From: Plutella xylostella | Taxonomy: Eukaryota > Arthropoda > Insecta > Lepidoptera > Plutellidae | Length of the DNA: 64,000 bases | Direction of reading: 5' to 3' | Assembly (NCBI RefSeq): GCF_932276165.1 | Contig: NC_064012.1 | Location: 2,549,501 to 2,613,500 of the forward strand | Shown: piece after piece, positions 1 through 13,640 of the stretch | How positions within the stretch are numbered: position 1 is the first letter of the stretch | How the letters are laid out: every line of letters begins with the position of its first letter | Translations under genes and position numbers: made by a program | The notes under the pieces: model-generated | Seen by the model: the letters and a program-made list of their open reading frames with translations, nothing else | Database searches by the model: none | Told to the model about the DNA's origin: nothing

Positions 1-2402
1 ATAGTTTTATATCTATACTAAATTGTCAACGTTATTCGCCGAACGCAGCCGAAGGTCAATTTACGGCAGTACGCAGGGCATCGTCGCGACGACGTAGGCA
101 TGCGCCGTCACACACACTAGAGACTGACATGTCGTCACACAATGATGGACTCTCTAACTCAACACTACTCTCAAACTGATTGTAAAGACTTGATGCATAA
201 CGAATGCATCAGTTGCCGGCCGACCGAGACGGCTGTCAGTGAAAATCCGCCTAAAATATCATGTTGTGACCGAACACATTAGTGATAAATTGTTATGACG
301 TCATATTGCGAATCGCTATCGCTGAAATATTTAAATAAGTATAATATTTTGGCACGAAACTCTAGCTTTAGGTTACCTCTTTTTAGTTGATGTTTATATG
401 TAACTAGCACGTAATTATTTACACATTTGTGTTATATAATATACAATCTATTTATGTGTCCCATATAGATCATTATGATTAAATTTTATTTATTTTGTTC
501 TTTTAGATACGAATCAAAAAATATTTAAGTGAAATTGAGAAAGCGTTTACAAAATGATTAGATAATATGCGGTGGCAAATCTATGGAAAAGAAAATATGT
601 ATTTTTAAAGTGTTTTAAGATGTTATTAGTAATTAAGATATTTATTATTTTGTTAAATTGCGTATATTGCTTTGTTTTTGGTGTCGTTTTTTTTTACATT
701 TAGTCATAAGGTCCTTGCAAGTGTGCTACGTTCTATGTCACAATAATAATTGTTTAACACAATTGTGTAAATAGTGAATGAATACTTTTACACATAATCT
801 TAAGTTACTTAAATGATATTAGATTGGTAAACATTCACAATCGATTCCACAAGATTCAAAACAAAGTAATACATAAAAATAACTAACGTTAAGTCAACAA
901 ATAAATCACAAAGTTTAAAATATTTAATCAATAGAGCTATGAGTATTTATCAATGATTTATTTTTCAGCTCTTTTAGAATTAAACTAACTTATTATTGTG
1001 GGTAATATGATCCGCAATATGATTTGTTGACTGTACTAGCAAAAAACAAACCATTGTGAATGTTGGGCAGTTTATAAAAAAACTAGTACTCTGATACATT
1101 GCAACGAAACAGTGTCCAGGTGAAATATATAAATGCACATAAATATTCATATATTGAAATTGAGATATATTGCAGAAATTCCGTATTTGGTATCATAAAT
1201 TTCGCATTTTCAAAGGTTTAATAAATATTTCCTAAATTCATACGTTTATAATAATTATTTATGTATGTTGCACTCACAGTATACAAAGAAACGCACTCCA
1301 TATTATATTACGTTGTACTCGCGTAAGTATTATTATTACATATAAATCGTCAATTTAGATGTAGTCAATTCCTCACATAGATATAAGTTGTTTTAATAGT
1401 GTCTAAAAACCGCACTGGCCATTAGGTACATGAGAGTTTTCATCGTCAATTGCTCTAAAAGTAGTCTGGGATTCAGAAACGTTTGCAAAGCTGCGTATAA
1501 AAAACTGCCTAACAATAAAGTGCTTAAATACTTAACTTAATAAAGTTAAATTAGGTATAAAAATAAATTGACTGCCATTAAGATGCCGTATAAATTAAAC
1601 TGTATTACGACGAAAAGGTTTAAGAGATGTTTGACATGTACTTGTACATATTGTTATGCATTAAAATATCAATTGACAGAGAGGTAAATATCTATTTTAC
1701 GATAAGATTGTGTAGTTGTACGACCTAGACTGGTTTAGTTTACAGCATAATCCTAAAAACAGTCACGTATTATTAACGTGTAGTACATAACATTTTTATG
1801 TTACATAATTTCTGAATCCCGCACTAAAGCAAGTTTCCATTGAAACTGTATAGTCAAAGACTGATCCGAAGTGTTACAAGATAATCGATTAATTAGTAGT
1901 AAATCGAGTCATTGCTCGTCATCGACTTAAGTCTTCCAAATCTCACAACGGAATAGGTTATTTGAGCAGATTCCAAAAAATGATGTAAACGTTTGAAATA
2001 GGGTTTAGATCGGTGTTGGTGCCGATGTGGATTGCCATTTTGAATTGGGTTCGAGTAAAATTAAAATACTTATAACACTTTTTTGTCTGAATATTGTAAG
2101 TAACATTACGCCGTTACCAAAACTCTTAAAAAATATTTTATGAATTTCAGTTTTACAGATATTGCTAAGACATATGAAAAATATATGTACCTACCAACTC
2201 TTTTATTTCATCGAGATACCTATAATGTAACTTATAGTTTCGTGACATACAGCTAACATCATTATATTTTTAAATATTTTATTTGATTTAAGTAACCTAA
2301 TAAACAACTAGGTACAACACTTTTGATGGGATTCTCGGCAAATTATATAAATTAATATTTTATTGATTACAGCACTTCTTACTTTTCACGACTTATCTCT
2401 AT
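1..2402. other. AT-rich upstream intergenic DNA, no gene seen
   Basis: No open reading frame with recognisable protein motifs, no RNA gene and no clear repeat is visible. The first 130 bases are less AT-rich than the rest. The remainder is AT-rich with short homopolymer runs. It could hold distal regulatory DNA for the zinc-finger gene downstream, but the sequence alone does not show it. Confidence 0.5.
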
Positions 2403-2548
2403 AAAGCCGCGTACAGACCGGCCCAACGAACGCCAACGAACTGATTTCGTTGACCTTCGTTGCTGCAATCTGCCCTGTATTATGTATGATAAATATCCAT
2501 CGTTGGGTGTTCGTTGGGCGTTCGTTGGGCCGGTCTGTACGTGGCTTT
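2403..2548. mobile_element. MITE with ~31 bp terminal inverted repeats (family A, copy 1)
   Basis: The left end (TAAAGCCGCGTACAGACCGG...) is the reverse complement of the right end with one visible mismatch across about 31 bases, and TA lies on both sides as a likely target duplication. It is non-coding, and a small minus-strand ORF across it is only a product of the palindrome. A second, damaged copy lies at 51387-51525 with an almost identical core. The superfamily cannot be assigned from the ends alone. Confidence 0.75.
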
Positions 2549-5500
2549 ATATGTATACAACATCTTAAATACATGCAATCAATCAAACTTGGCTTAAAAT
2601 GTTAAGTCCATGAAAAGACCAATTGTGCCATTCAGGTGCAGAAAGTAGGAATCACACAAGCGCACTTCCTGTAACATAAGAATGATAAAGCTGTGTTCAC
2701 AAAATAAATAAAATAATGGCCTTGTATCTTATTCACAAATTGTAATACGCGACCGTAACCACTGCAATTTTTTTTTTCATTTTAATCAACACTGTATTTT
2801 TTATTACATACGAGTAATACGATTTCGTTTCTTATTTATAATCATGTAGGATCTCAATTTCTAGTCAGGTTTAGTACCTCTAGTGTAGAAATAGCATTAG
2901 CTGTAATTTAGCATTTAAGAACTAAAAGCAATACACTACTTTAAATTTTATAGTTTTAAGAATATTTATTTATTTTTAGTGTATGACCTTTGATAAATAA
3001 ATATGTATACAATTCCATTAGGCGCTTACTAACTCTCAAAAATACACTCATTTTATGTATGTATTTGCTTATACAATCATACTTTTCGCTTCACAAATAC
3101 CTCAGTCTATTCATTGGCTACTAATTTATTTTTCCCTTTTAAATATTAACAAAAACATACCTATATTCCCCATCATCAAAAACGCCATACATAAATAAGT
3201 TAGATATCCCTGCTAAAACACTTATTAGATTTTATACTAAATGAAAAACTTTCTTGTTCAAGGAAGAAAAAAATAATTAGGATCAAGTTTCGGCTAACTA
3301 AATTAAAGCAATAAAAAGCAATAAATTCGTACAATTTTATCAAAATTTAATAATAATATATTACTTAACTATTTAAAGATAACTTTTATATATACGAGTA
3401 TACTTAACCGAGTGTTTTATTTACAATATTTGGAGAGCTTTAGGTGGTACTCGTGTACCTTTAAAAATTAGTACTCGCATGCATTTCTAAATTTAATGAT
3501 AAAATTATAATTGTTCTATAAAATATATGAATGCCGAAATCTTTTTATAACTCCTATGTTCAATTATAAAATGAAAATGTATCCAACACGGCGACGGTAC
3601 AATAATAAAATACTATTTTAACTTATAATTATACTATTTTTAATTTAACTAAATAATAAAATTATATTTAAAAATATTAATTACTTTCAGGACAAAATGC
3701 AGATATGAAGTAAGTGTATGTCAGCCCTAAAAAAATAATGAATATTAGGAGATATTTCCTAATATCAATAATTAAACGCAAATAGAGCAACTTATTACAC
3801 CGTGAAAACTTGCCAGGCTGACTGCCATCGTCTACTTTCATATTCAAAACTTCCAAACGTTCATTCGACAACTCCGGTTCAAATGCTAACATGTTACCTA
3901 CAACCGTTTAGTAGATTCAGCGGAATTCTCAACTTAGTTACACAAGGGTTGAAAGGTGGGATTTAATAAAAATAACTCTCAGATTAAAATAGTTGCGAAG
4001 GCAAATAAGGTGGAGCACCCTTTGTACCTATACAGTTTAAACAGGTTGGGTTGGAAAAAGGTCGCATAGCGCGGGGCTTAAGAGCTGGAGGGTCGGTCCG
4101 AGTTTACCTTATTAAGTGGGTATTGCCCCGCCTTGTTTGCTAAAAAGGTCGCTTAAACCTGGCCACAAAGAATTTACCCACCTACGGGCGTCGCCGTAGC
4201 CGCAGTTTCATTTCTGCTGAATTTCATTTAAATATTATTTGTCTCTTAAACAACGAAAATTTTAAAGTTATTTTTGTAAAAGGATCAATAAGATAACATA
4301 TATATTATTGTATACAATTAAACAACGACTTTGAGCAGGAATAGTTTTATTATTATGGATTCATAAAAGTTATCTATGGGTGGGGACAAATAAACGTGTA
4401 AATTCTCAAGCAATAATTGACTTTTCAAATTAAATATATTTAAAAACTAAATTTACATCGTATAGCATTTAAGAATATTAACGGTTTATCTACATTATAA
4501 TATATAGAAAAAATAGTAATTATACCATACATACTTGAACAACATCGACATCGATATAATTATATAATTTGTCAACAAAGTTTTTTAAAATTTTCCATCC
4601 AGGTATAATTTATAATGAAGAAATTATGTTTTTTTATTGTAGCCATCTTTTCTTAAATTTCATCATTACTAAAGACTCTGCCTAATATTTCTTGCCTGTA
4701 GGTCACATACCTACAACATCGTACATTAATAAAAAGGTTGGTATTATTAATAATACTGAGTAGAAAAGCTAGCAAATAGATTTATGTTAAACTTAGATTT
4801 AATTATACTTGTTTAAGTACCTTCGTCAAAAATAGTCAAACCAAATTATATTTCTTAAAGTGCTATATACGAAAAGCTCTGTGGCACCTGCACTTAAGCA
4901 TATATATGGGATAACATAAAGTTTATATATTTTTATTCCCGAAGTCACACACGTGTAGCAATTTCCAATATTTCTATGTCAAAACTTATGTATACATAAA
5001 ACAATGCATTTTACCCACGGCCACAGCGCTCATACTATATATATTTTAAGGATTATAATTATATAATAATAATGTATTTTATTTATCTGGGTTTATGATA
5101 AGAAGCTAATTATGTGATCAGGAATTAATGATAATATGACATCAAAGAGAGGTAAATAAGTACGGCCCAAACTTTATAGTCGATTTACATCACACGAACA
5201 TGAATAATGCTCTTGTTCTAGCTCTAACTGAGGTTTTTTTGATGCCAATCGACCTATTCACATATGGCTTACTAAAATGGCTACCAGTGGTTACCGAATT
5301 TATTGTATCACACCAAGCGTAAATATGTTAATATCAAATTGTATGTTTAGTTCTGTAAGCTAAATTTTAATGACATTAATCGATATGTACTTGTAAAATG
5401 TTGCCAACTGTTATAAAAAAGTAATTAAATCACAAAGAATTTTTGTACGATCATACTTTAGTAAGTTATTACAGTTAGTATATGGATGGTGATATGTGTT

Positions 5501-7290
5501 GAAATAATCAAATTATGCCAAATAGGAGTAATAGTGACAGACGGAAATCAGAAAACCGACTCTTATTTTAAATATACCTATATATCGATCCATAAATACT
5601 TTTTTAGTTAGAAAGAATGTATAATGCCCTGACAGGTACTAAACAAACTGATTCAGAAGTAAGATGTCTCATCAAAACAAAATCAATACATAGGGCGCTA
5701 GGCCTAGTTCACACCCACGTTAAAATATAAAAGTGAAAAAAAAAACAAAAAAAAGGACAATTCAATGAACAGCAATAATATTTGACCCGCTTGTAATTAC
5801 TCGTAATTTAGGCATTATTACTATTGTAAAGCAAATAAATTGTAGTTGCTAAATAATGTTCTTTTATTCGCCCTACGTCCAAAATTATCCATAATTTTTA
5901 TACCTAAAGATAAGTGAAACTGATCAGGAACAAAAATGCATCTACTAGATCAAATTTGAGGTACCCACAACAGTCCTGAGACTTCCTCATTCATATAAGA
6001 TGGTGTCGCACACAGCACACAAGTAACCTTAAACAATTGCTAACTGTTAACCTATGGCACCAAAAAAATCGTAATGTGTATTTATTTTTTTAATTTTGTA
6101 ATTTATATATGGGTAAAAAGTTGCCATAATAATAAAGATGCCGCACTTTTTAACACAAACATTCAGAAGTGACGTAGTAAAAATGATTCAACAGACAACT
6201 ACTACTTATCTATTAAAAAATCAGTTCAACGTTTCATAGATATTTTTCCTAAACACATCAAATATAAGAAATCGCTGTAAACCCTATTTGAAATTTGTGG
6301 GCATCCTTTTATTTCGGCTTATCTTGTGCCGTAAAATAAATAAAATTGTCTGCCGGATCGGGCACACAGCTATAAAATTCACCCCCTGTAGAATGTAGTC
6401 CATGCGGTTGACAATGCCCTGCTGACTACTTCATATAATAGCACAATTTACCCAAGGGATGAAAGCAGCTTATTTAGTACCCAAGGCAGGGTTTGGCACC
6501 TGAGCGAAGAGAGGAGGAGTCCGAGGGACTAAATAGCGGGTTCACCCGAGTGTGAACTGTGCTTTTCATTACAAACACGAGGAAAGTAGAAAAGAGTAGT
6601 ATAATCTTATAACATTTCATGAGCTACATTATATGACAAATTGGACTTGATCTGAAAAAACTCCCCGATTCGGAGAGGGCTCTAAAACAATGGGAGCTGG
6701 AACGTGGGTGATAATGAACGGCACACGGCGGCGGCGGCGGGAAGCGAGGTCGGACCTCCAACAAGTACCGTCTGCAGAGGAGCCCACGCACTCTAGCTGC
6801 CGATAAACCAAGTCTCCGAGCGAACCACGACTCTATCTTCTTGTGATAAACCTACCAATTCCATGACAACTTTCGTTCGTTTGTATTTTGTCAAGATAGA
6901 GTAACCCACAATACTGTGCAACTTGTGGCCGCCCGCAGCCCACGAGTCAGCTATTTTGCGTGCGGTACCTACATACGTGTAGCTATTCTACCTAAATGTT
7001 CTAAATATATTCGGTGTCGACTTGAGTATGGATGGAGAAAGGTTTTCGAGGTTGCATAAAGATTATATGGTTCTTTGGCGCGTATTGTTTTGAGAAGTTT
7101 TACTTGCAAATTCGTTATACTTACGAGTACATATTTTTTATAAGTAATGTGTAATTGATCTAAGATACTCTTTATAATCTTCTTTAAATTGTACTTGTGA
7201 AAACAATACCTATTTTATAAAAAAGCAATACAGTTCTAACAATACACACGTAAACAATTGTTCGGACCACTTCGCTAACGGCTAGGAAAT
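2549..7290. other. Intergenic DNA upstream of scrt, with two less AT-rich islands
   Basis: Mostly AT-rich with no supportable gene. Two islands stand out in composition: about 3940-4200 and about 6340-6840. Neither carries a long ORF with recognisable domains. They may be old repeats or regulatory DNA of the downstream zinc-finger gene; this is inference from composition only. Confidence 0.4.
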
Positions 7291-7299
7291 AGCAGCGGC

Positions 7300-7910
7300 A
7301 ATACTAGGTAAGAGGATTAAAAGCGACTGAAGTGCAATATTTCAGTTTCCAGCGAGGCTCGGCGAGCGATCCGGCCCGGGCGGCCCGTCCGGTCGCCGGG
7401 CATCCGGCTCTATTGTCACCGGCTCTCAAATCGGATTAACATAGGCCCAGAATTCCTCGTAAACCAACAAGACCATCATGCCTAATCTAACTCCTAAATT
7501 CAGCATTTCATCCCCCAAGCGACATTAATTTTCCAAGTTAACGTGCACTTTCAAAGGCCGCATTTTTTAACGGCGACTAACAAGTTTAGCACAAAAAAGC
7601 ATCCGCAGGGATGAGGACAAATACAAAAACCAAGTTGCGGGAAGATTGCAAAAAGTTGGCTGTAACATCGCCGGTCGGCTCTGTGCGAACAACGACTACG
7701 TAGGAAGGTATATGTAGGTGCTGCTATATGTACACGTAGGTAGGTATCGACTACTTGTGCGAGTGAGCAGCGGTGGAGGATGCGGGGTACGCACACACGC
7801 ACGCGCTTGCCACTGGTTGATCGCGTGGCAACTCGCGAACTTACGTCTCAAACTTTCCGGCAGGGGGAGCACCCATCGATCGCGGGGAGTGCGCGCGCAC
7901 CCCTCTCCCC
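7300..7910 (+). promoter_or_regulatory. GC-rich upstream promoter region of the Scratch-family gene
   Basis: GC content rises sharply compared with the AT-rich flanks. A very GC-rich stretch sits at about 7355-7430, and a second rise at about 7770-7910 leads into a TATA box at 7911. Short overlapping ORFs on both strands here lack protein motifs and look like products of base composition. Read as a proximal promoter from position and composition. Confidence 0.45.
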
Positions 7911-7918
7911 TATATAAG
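7911..7918 (+). promoter_or_regulatory. TATA box (TATATAAG)
   Basis: TATATAAG lies about 137 bases upstream of the predicted start codon, at the junction of a pyrimidine-rich run and GC-rich DNA. With usual spacing, transcription would begin at about 7940-7945. A clean TATA box fits a regulated developmental promoter. Confidence 0.6.
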
Positions 7919-7941
7919 CGGTGGACTCCCTCCCTCGGCGC

Positions 7942-8054
7942 CACTACCGCACAGGTCGCGCGCGACGACGCCGCTCGCTCGGGGCTCTCTTCTCTTCTCT
8001 CTTTTCTCTGTCTTTCTCTGATGCGGCGTCGCTGAGGCCGATGCGGGCGCCGCG
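7942..8054 (+). other. scrt: Probable 5'UTR with CT-rich tract
   Basis: The stretch between the predicted transcription start and the ATG at 8055. It contains a CT-rich tract at about 7986-8020. On the other strand this reads as GA-rich and includes GAGAG cores of the kind bound by GAGA factor, which in insects often marks paused developmental promoters (family knowledge, not shown here). The exact start site is inferred from the TATA box. Confidence 0.4.
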
Positions 8055-8235
8055 ATGCCGCGTTGCCTCATGGCTAAGAAGTGGAAGGCGGCGGCGGCGG
8101 TGGAGCTCGGAGATGAGTCCGAGGAGGAGATCGACGTGGTGGGCGAGGGGCGGCGGGGGACGGGCAGCCCCGCGCCCGCCGCCACCGCGCCCGGCCCGCC
8201 GCCGCGCGACCCCGAGCCCACGCTCCTCTACAACG
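8055..8235 (+). CDS. scrt: Scratch-family C2H2 zinc-finger repressor, coding exon 1 (SNAG motif)
   Basis: Encodes residues 1-60 plus the first base of codon 61. The N-terminus MPRCLMAKKWK is a SNAG-type motif, the short repressor peptide at the start of Snail, Scratch and Gfi proteins that recruits corepressors. This decides the start codon; ATGs upstream (8020, 8041) lie in the leader. An acidic stretch (residues 17-31, with SEEE) and a Pro/Ala-rich stretch (39-55) follow. The exon ends in TACAACG followed by GTAACT at 8236, a usable 5' splice site in phase 1. Joined to exon 2 at 37880, the leftover G completes a Gly codon and the frame stays open, giving a 411-residue nuclear DNA-binding protein. 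In flies scratch is a pan-neural transcription factor. The family call is strong; orthology to fly scrt rather than a Scratch paralogue is likely but unproven. Confidence 0.85.
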
Positions 8236-9702
8236 GTAACTTCTTCTTCTTCTATCACCACTAACCTAACCTTTACATCTGTAGCTCGCTTCATTAGCCT
8301 AAGATGCCCCAGCGAAGGAACTTTTCTGCAATGCGATAGTACCCAATGTACGAATCGACTCTACAACTTGAGTCAACAAACCGATAGAGATCGACCGCTG
8401 AAAAATAAATCCGGAAACGTTCCTACTTGCCCGCAGTAAGAGCTGTTTTTGTTTGGAAAGCTGAACAAATTGCTCTTAGTTACGTCCCGTCGCTGAGCTC
8501 CGGCACTCAATGTCATCTTTTGGATTCATGTCAACAACAGACAGCGTGGAGGGTCATGTGAAAGTCGACCTTATAGCTTTAATTCCGTTACCTTTGAACT
8601 CCACACTTGGTTAGAGAAGCTGAAGGACTGCAGCAGAGACCCTTTCAGAATGAACTACCACTTCCGTAGGTTGTGATAACCCCTAGCAACAATTCCATTG
8701 TTGTAGAAAGAGTTTCAGAAATTCTTCTGACTGAATTGTTCTTAATATTCGCTCCCGTTGCTTGTTTTTAGTTGTATATGGTGAACCTACTCGTAGGTAT
8801 AATGTAGCGAAATCTAATCTAAATTGTAATATTAAAACGTAGGTTACCTACATTTTTACGTTTTTAGTTTTGATTGCCATGCTATTTTAAAATTTCAAGT
8901 AAGTAAGTACATTAATTAAAATAATTTTGAATAAATAAATACTCGGATACTAACCAGCTTTAGGTTTGAGTAAATAAATGCTCACATATCAACCGCCTTG
9001 TTTGCCACAATGCCGATGTGGATGGTATCCTTGGTAGCCCGCCACGGCCACGGCAGTGACCATGAGGTCAGTATGTCAGTGTGATGGAAAATGTTGGTTT
9101 ACCAAGGAACATAAGTACTTGGTTTAACCTAACTGGCCTGGAGAGTATTGCAATTTTGACTTACGTTATAATAATTACATTCTACAACAAATAAATCAAA
9201 AAAACTTAAAATCTAATAATGAGCCTTCGAACAAAAAGTGATAAACCAAGTTTTGGAATTGCACTTAATTTGGTTCTTTTCAACGAATCAACCTGAATAA
9301 TGGCTTCTGGAAATGATTAAATTAAAATTGAACGGTTTAACTTTCCTTAAATGATCACAACGACTTAAACATAATATACTTTATAATATACCTACTTACC
9401 ACATAGCAAAAAAGTAGGACTTCGGTTTTAGGCTATGTCGCAAACGCAAAAAGCCACAGATGCACAATTAAAACTTAGAGCGCTACCATATTGGGTCTGA
9501 GACAAAAGTTAATTGATGACATTTTTCAAAATTCAATGCTTCCATTTACTGACTGCTCGCGAATGGGCGATATCCAGCCTCCATTATTGATAAGTTTTAA
9601 TGAACTGTAGGGTCTCAGCCACTGAAAAAAGCCACGACTTGCCTACCACCATTTTTGACGTGACGTCTAGGCAATCAATTCAAGTTACTATTTATATACT
9701 TA

Positions 9703-9950
9703 TCATCATCATCATCAGCCAATAATCATCCTCTGCTGGACATAGGCCTCTCCCAAGGAGCGCCACAACACTCGGTCCTCGGCCTTCCTCATCCAACCAC
9801 TACCCGCCACCCGCCTAAGGTCGTCAGTCCAGCGGGCAGGAGGGCGTCCCACGCTGCGTTTGCCTGTTCGTGGTCTCCACTCGAGAACTCGTCTACCCCA
9901 ACGGTTATCGGTTCTTCGGCAGATATGACCAGCCCACTGCCACTTCAGCT
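9703..9950 (-). pseudogene. Non-LTR retrotransposon 3' fragment, C-terminus of reverse transcriptase ORF
   Basis: Read on the minus strand this gives an open C-terminal piece with RWGRRVLEWRPRTGKR, then VGRPPARWTDDLRRV and LWRSLGEAYVQQ before the stop, ending in a (TGATGA)n-type tail. This is the usual C-terminus of a LINE group very common in lepidopteran genomes. It is 5' truncated and dead. Related tails occur at 34588, 43457, 63420 and, decayed, at 50195. Confidence 0.75.
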
Positions 9951-10226
9951 ATAAACTTATATAACTTATATAAACTTATATAGTTATATAATACTTATAA
10001 ATTTAATTGTTCATCCTCAACTTTCGACAAAAAACTCAAAAAAGCCTCCTGAATATAACTTTATCCAGTTATTAACATATTTCTGAACCATGCATTCAAG
10101 ACCTTTCATGAAATATATGGGCGCTTTTCATCCTATGCAAGTAAATCAAATTCGAGCTCGTTTTAAAAAGTTTATTTATGTATACCTACATAGTAAAAGT
10201 ACTAACTTTTGCTTGCGAGCTTCATT

Positions 10227-10404
10227 CATCACGACCCATCATGTCCCCACTGCTGAATCACGGGTCTCCTTCCAATGAAGGAAGGGTTTTAGGCCTAGTC
10301 CACCACGCTGGCCTAGTGCGGGTTGGTGGACCCCAACACAAGCAAGCTTGTGCTGAGAGAGTTGTCGGGTAAGTGGGCAACCCGACTGTCAGATGTTTTC
10401 AAGC

Positions 10405-10408
<4 letters not shown>
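10227..10408 (-). repeat. 5S-SINE-related interspersed repeat, partial copy
   Basis: Nearly the same as 30000-30180 over about 180 bases, sharing the 'aggcctagtccaccacgctg' block and the 'gagttgtcgggtaagtgggc' block. In the 30000 copy this body continues into the tail shared with the 5S-like SINE at 22960. Here the copy stops at an (AT)n tract. The strand is given relative to the SINE at 22960. Confidence 0.65.

Positions 10409-10470
<62 letters not shown>
10409..10470. repeat. (AT)31 microsatellite
   Basis: An uninterrupted run of 31 AT dinucleotides directly abutting the repeat at 10227-10408. Length is likely polymorphic. A short ORF of alternating Ile/Tyr through it is meaningless. Confidence 0.95.
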
Positions 10471-10472
<2 letters not shown>

Positions 10473-11095
10473 ATAGATGCCATAATAAAGCAATATTCAG
10501 CTGTATAGACTCAGCTGTATTTTTCCCAGATTAAAAACAAATCTGTAGTTTGATGTCTGTAGTCTGAGGGACTAGTCAAAACTTAAAATGATTCCAAAGG
10601 CTTTATAGTTGACTACATCAAATATTCCAAATTATAGTTTTAACCGTTGCAAAATAAAAATCAGTGCCTTCATAATTGGATTTATTGTTTTAAAATCAAT
10701 ACAGGTATTATTAAAGTAAGGTGTATATTTTCACCATAGTGAAGGGATAACTCTTGTTAAGGCAATTGTTCACGGTTTAATATCCCAAATACCTACATAG
10801 ATTTTACTAGAATAGAGATTGGTCGCAATTCCGCTATAAAACGTTATCCGTAGCGAAACATATATATTTTATTGTGGCTCGATCCATAGTAATATCTAAG
10901 CATAGACGACGACGGGCTTATGGATCGTAAAATGTGTGTTTACTTCACGACATGCGACAGGATTAGATTGAAGTCATTAGTGTGTTAAGTTGTTAAATCT
11001 TGGACTTTAAACATAAAGGTTAGCCATTTTGCTGGACAGCAATGGGTCGCATGGCAAATATTATATCGTCCCACTTTAAAGTCAATTCCAATGGG

Positions 11096-11257
11096 CGAAG
11101 TATAGTGACACAACGCCATGACATGGCGCCATTTTGTTATTAGACATAAAATATAGTTTTTTTTACTCCCTACCTAGGTACTTCATAAAATATATTTTTT
11201 TTACTATCGGCAGTTGAATATATTAAAAAAAAAAACGAGTTGTGTCACTATCTTTCG
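11096..11257. mobile_element. Small TIR element (MITE)
   Basis: The left end CGAAGTATAGTGACACAAC and the reverse complement of the right end, CGAAAGATAGTGACACAAC, match over about 19 bases with one or two differences. The interior is AT-rich and non-coding, with two similar T-rich runs. Target duplication is unclear. Confidence 0.55.
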
Positions 11258-13470
11258 GATGTGCCTTAACCTTAACGTGAGTCACCCAGTATATGCGAGC
11301 TCTGGTTGCACAAGAAGGTACAGGGCGAATAACTCCATTACAGACCTCTGTTAACCCTTTTTGCACGTCAATATGATTTCAAGATCCCACTTGTAATGGA
11401 AAGCCATTTTTATTGCAACAATATTTTTTTTATTTATTATTGGCTTTTCAATATTTAAGCTAAAAGTTGTCAGAGAAAAAATAACTTATTGCTAATGTTT
11501 AACATTATTATCTACGTTAACTGGCGTCTAAATAAAGTAACGTCAAAAATAATTTCTTATTGTTCATAAAAGAAAAAACATTCTACACATGTTGTGTATT
11601 TATCACGAACACAACATTAAAAAAAAAAGAGAAAAACCTCTTTGTACTGTCCGAGTTCACATGCAAATGATAGAGGTTTTCTTTCAAAAGGCTTTGTTAA
11701 TCTATCTCGGATGTTGTGGCGCAGAGCTAATAGGCTTAGGCATTCGCGTCTGTGTGCAGGGAAAAATAAAATAACTGTGGGATATGCTTGCCCGTGTGAG
11801 TGGGCTATGCAAATGCATTTTTAACGGTTGGTGTATTGTTCCAAATATGAAAACGCGAAAACGAAATAGGCAACGTAAAAAAAAGTATGGGGAAATTCTT
11901 GCTTCAAATATTTTTACAAATTTTTATGCCTCTGTGAATATTTTTTTGAATTTTTTGTGCTCATCCAATTTTACCTTTCATTAAGATGTACCTACTTATG
12001 TCATGCGAGCAACTTAACTTAACGTAGATTTAAAAAGAGAGAGAGCTAACTTAAAAAAAATAGTTTTTACAATTAGCTTAACTAATCGTATTTTAGCCGA
12101 ATTCTAATTTCAAGTTTATAAACGGATATCATATCTTTTGCGCTTCTTAAGTTGAAACGTGATTAAGAATATTCTGGATCAAGATCTTGATTATACGAAA
12201 AATTTAGTTATCTTTTACTAAACCATTGCGCTAGCAAAAAAACGAATGTACCTACGCATCTATTCTACCCATACACACGAATAAGTGCATAACAAACAAC
12301 AATATTGTCAAATATCGACGCGATATTCAGATTCAAACGAAACTAAAAATACAAATAGTGAAACCCGGCTTACTGAAAGTAAATTAAAATCGGAATACAG
12401 ACCTTGTTTCAGCGGCCAAAGATAATAATTAAAGCAAGCGCAACCGTGCAACGGCGATCGCCCATTATTTCGCTTCGCCCGCCATTTTTATTGCAGGTAC
12501 AAAGCGTCATACAGACAACGCGTCAGCTCGTTCACTCATATTGAAATGGAAAAATACAAAACGTTACGTAACATTTTTTGATTGGCTGTGCCGTATTTTC
12601 TACGAGGTAGAAAAGGCGGTATTTTCAATTCGATACTCGATTCTACAGAAATAACAAAACTTAAAATTAAATTTTACATTGGTTTTAAATATGGCACCTT
12701 TTGCCGACATTTTTTTATTTATTTATTACTAAAGATACACCAACAGCATACATATTATTACAGTCTTTAAAAGATATGTTGTAAGGTCTTACATCTAATA
12801 CGATATGCCAGTTACAGGCGTATACAACATAATTAAAATCAACAAACCTTAAAAGTAATAAAATTTAAAAAAATTAACAAAATTAAAATATTGACAATAG
12901 AATTCAAATGTAAATATTAACAAATATTGTAAATTCGTTAATTAAAATTACTAATACTGAAATTAACTTATACTGAAAATAGTTTTAGTTGCACAAATGC
13001 ACATGCGGAACTATACAGTGATTTAGTGATTGATTTCCAGTTTTCAACTTACGCTTTACTGCATGGGCAGGTCATTAAATACGTATCCAACGTTTCATAT
13101 AGAAAATCTACATTAGAAAATCGCCTTCTCGTTACCTTCACTTGCCTTGCCTTCGCATAATATAAATAACTTATATAAGTAAGTATAGCAAGCAGTCTGC
13201 CATATTTCCTTCAATATTTTATTTTGTAGGAAGAATTCCCTGAGAGTATATTGCCTAACGAAGCGAGATCGACGTTCGTACAATATTCACTGCAAAGTTA
13301 CGGCAAAGATCACTCACAAAAGTGATTGAGAAAATGCAGCATCTTTTAACCACCATTTTAAGAGCGACTTACACTTCTATGTCACTTAATTGAGGATTAA
13401 ATATCACACGTTTTGTTATACGTTATAAATTAATCTGTCAAAATAGTATTTGAAAGCGACAGCCTCGGTT

Positions 13471-13640
13471 ATAAATAAATAAATATAAATAAATATGTGG
13501 GGACATCTCACATACGGCCATCCGACCCCAGGATAGGCAGAACCTGTGTTATGGGTGTCGGACAGCTGATATATCTACACAAATACATAGATAGATACAT
13601 ACTAAATATAAATATCAACACCCAAGACCCAAGTACAAAA
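13471..13640 (-). mobile_element. tRNA-type SINE, 5'-truncated copy
   Basis: The block 'gtggggacatctcacatacg' and the following 'ccatccgaccccaggataggcagaacctgt' region closely match the SINE at 59543-59773 in the same orientation. An AT-rich ATAA-type tail lies at its minus-strand 3' end (13471-13495). The tRNA-like head seen at 59710-59770 is missing. Confidence 0.7.

Noticed and set aside
7696..8439. Several overlapping ORFs on both strands around the scrt promoter and exon 1
   Set aside because: They are low-complexity results of high GC content; only the frame from 8055 starts with a SNAG motif and splices in frame to the zinc-finger exon.
10323..10508. 61-codon ORF through the (AT)n tract
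   Set aside because: Mostly alternating Ile/Tyr from the microsatellite.
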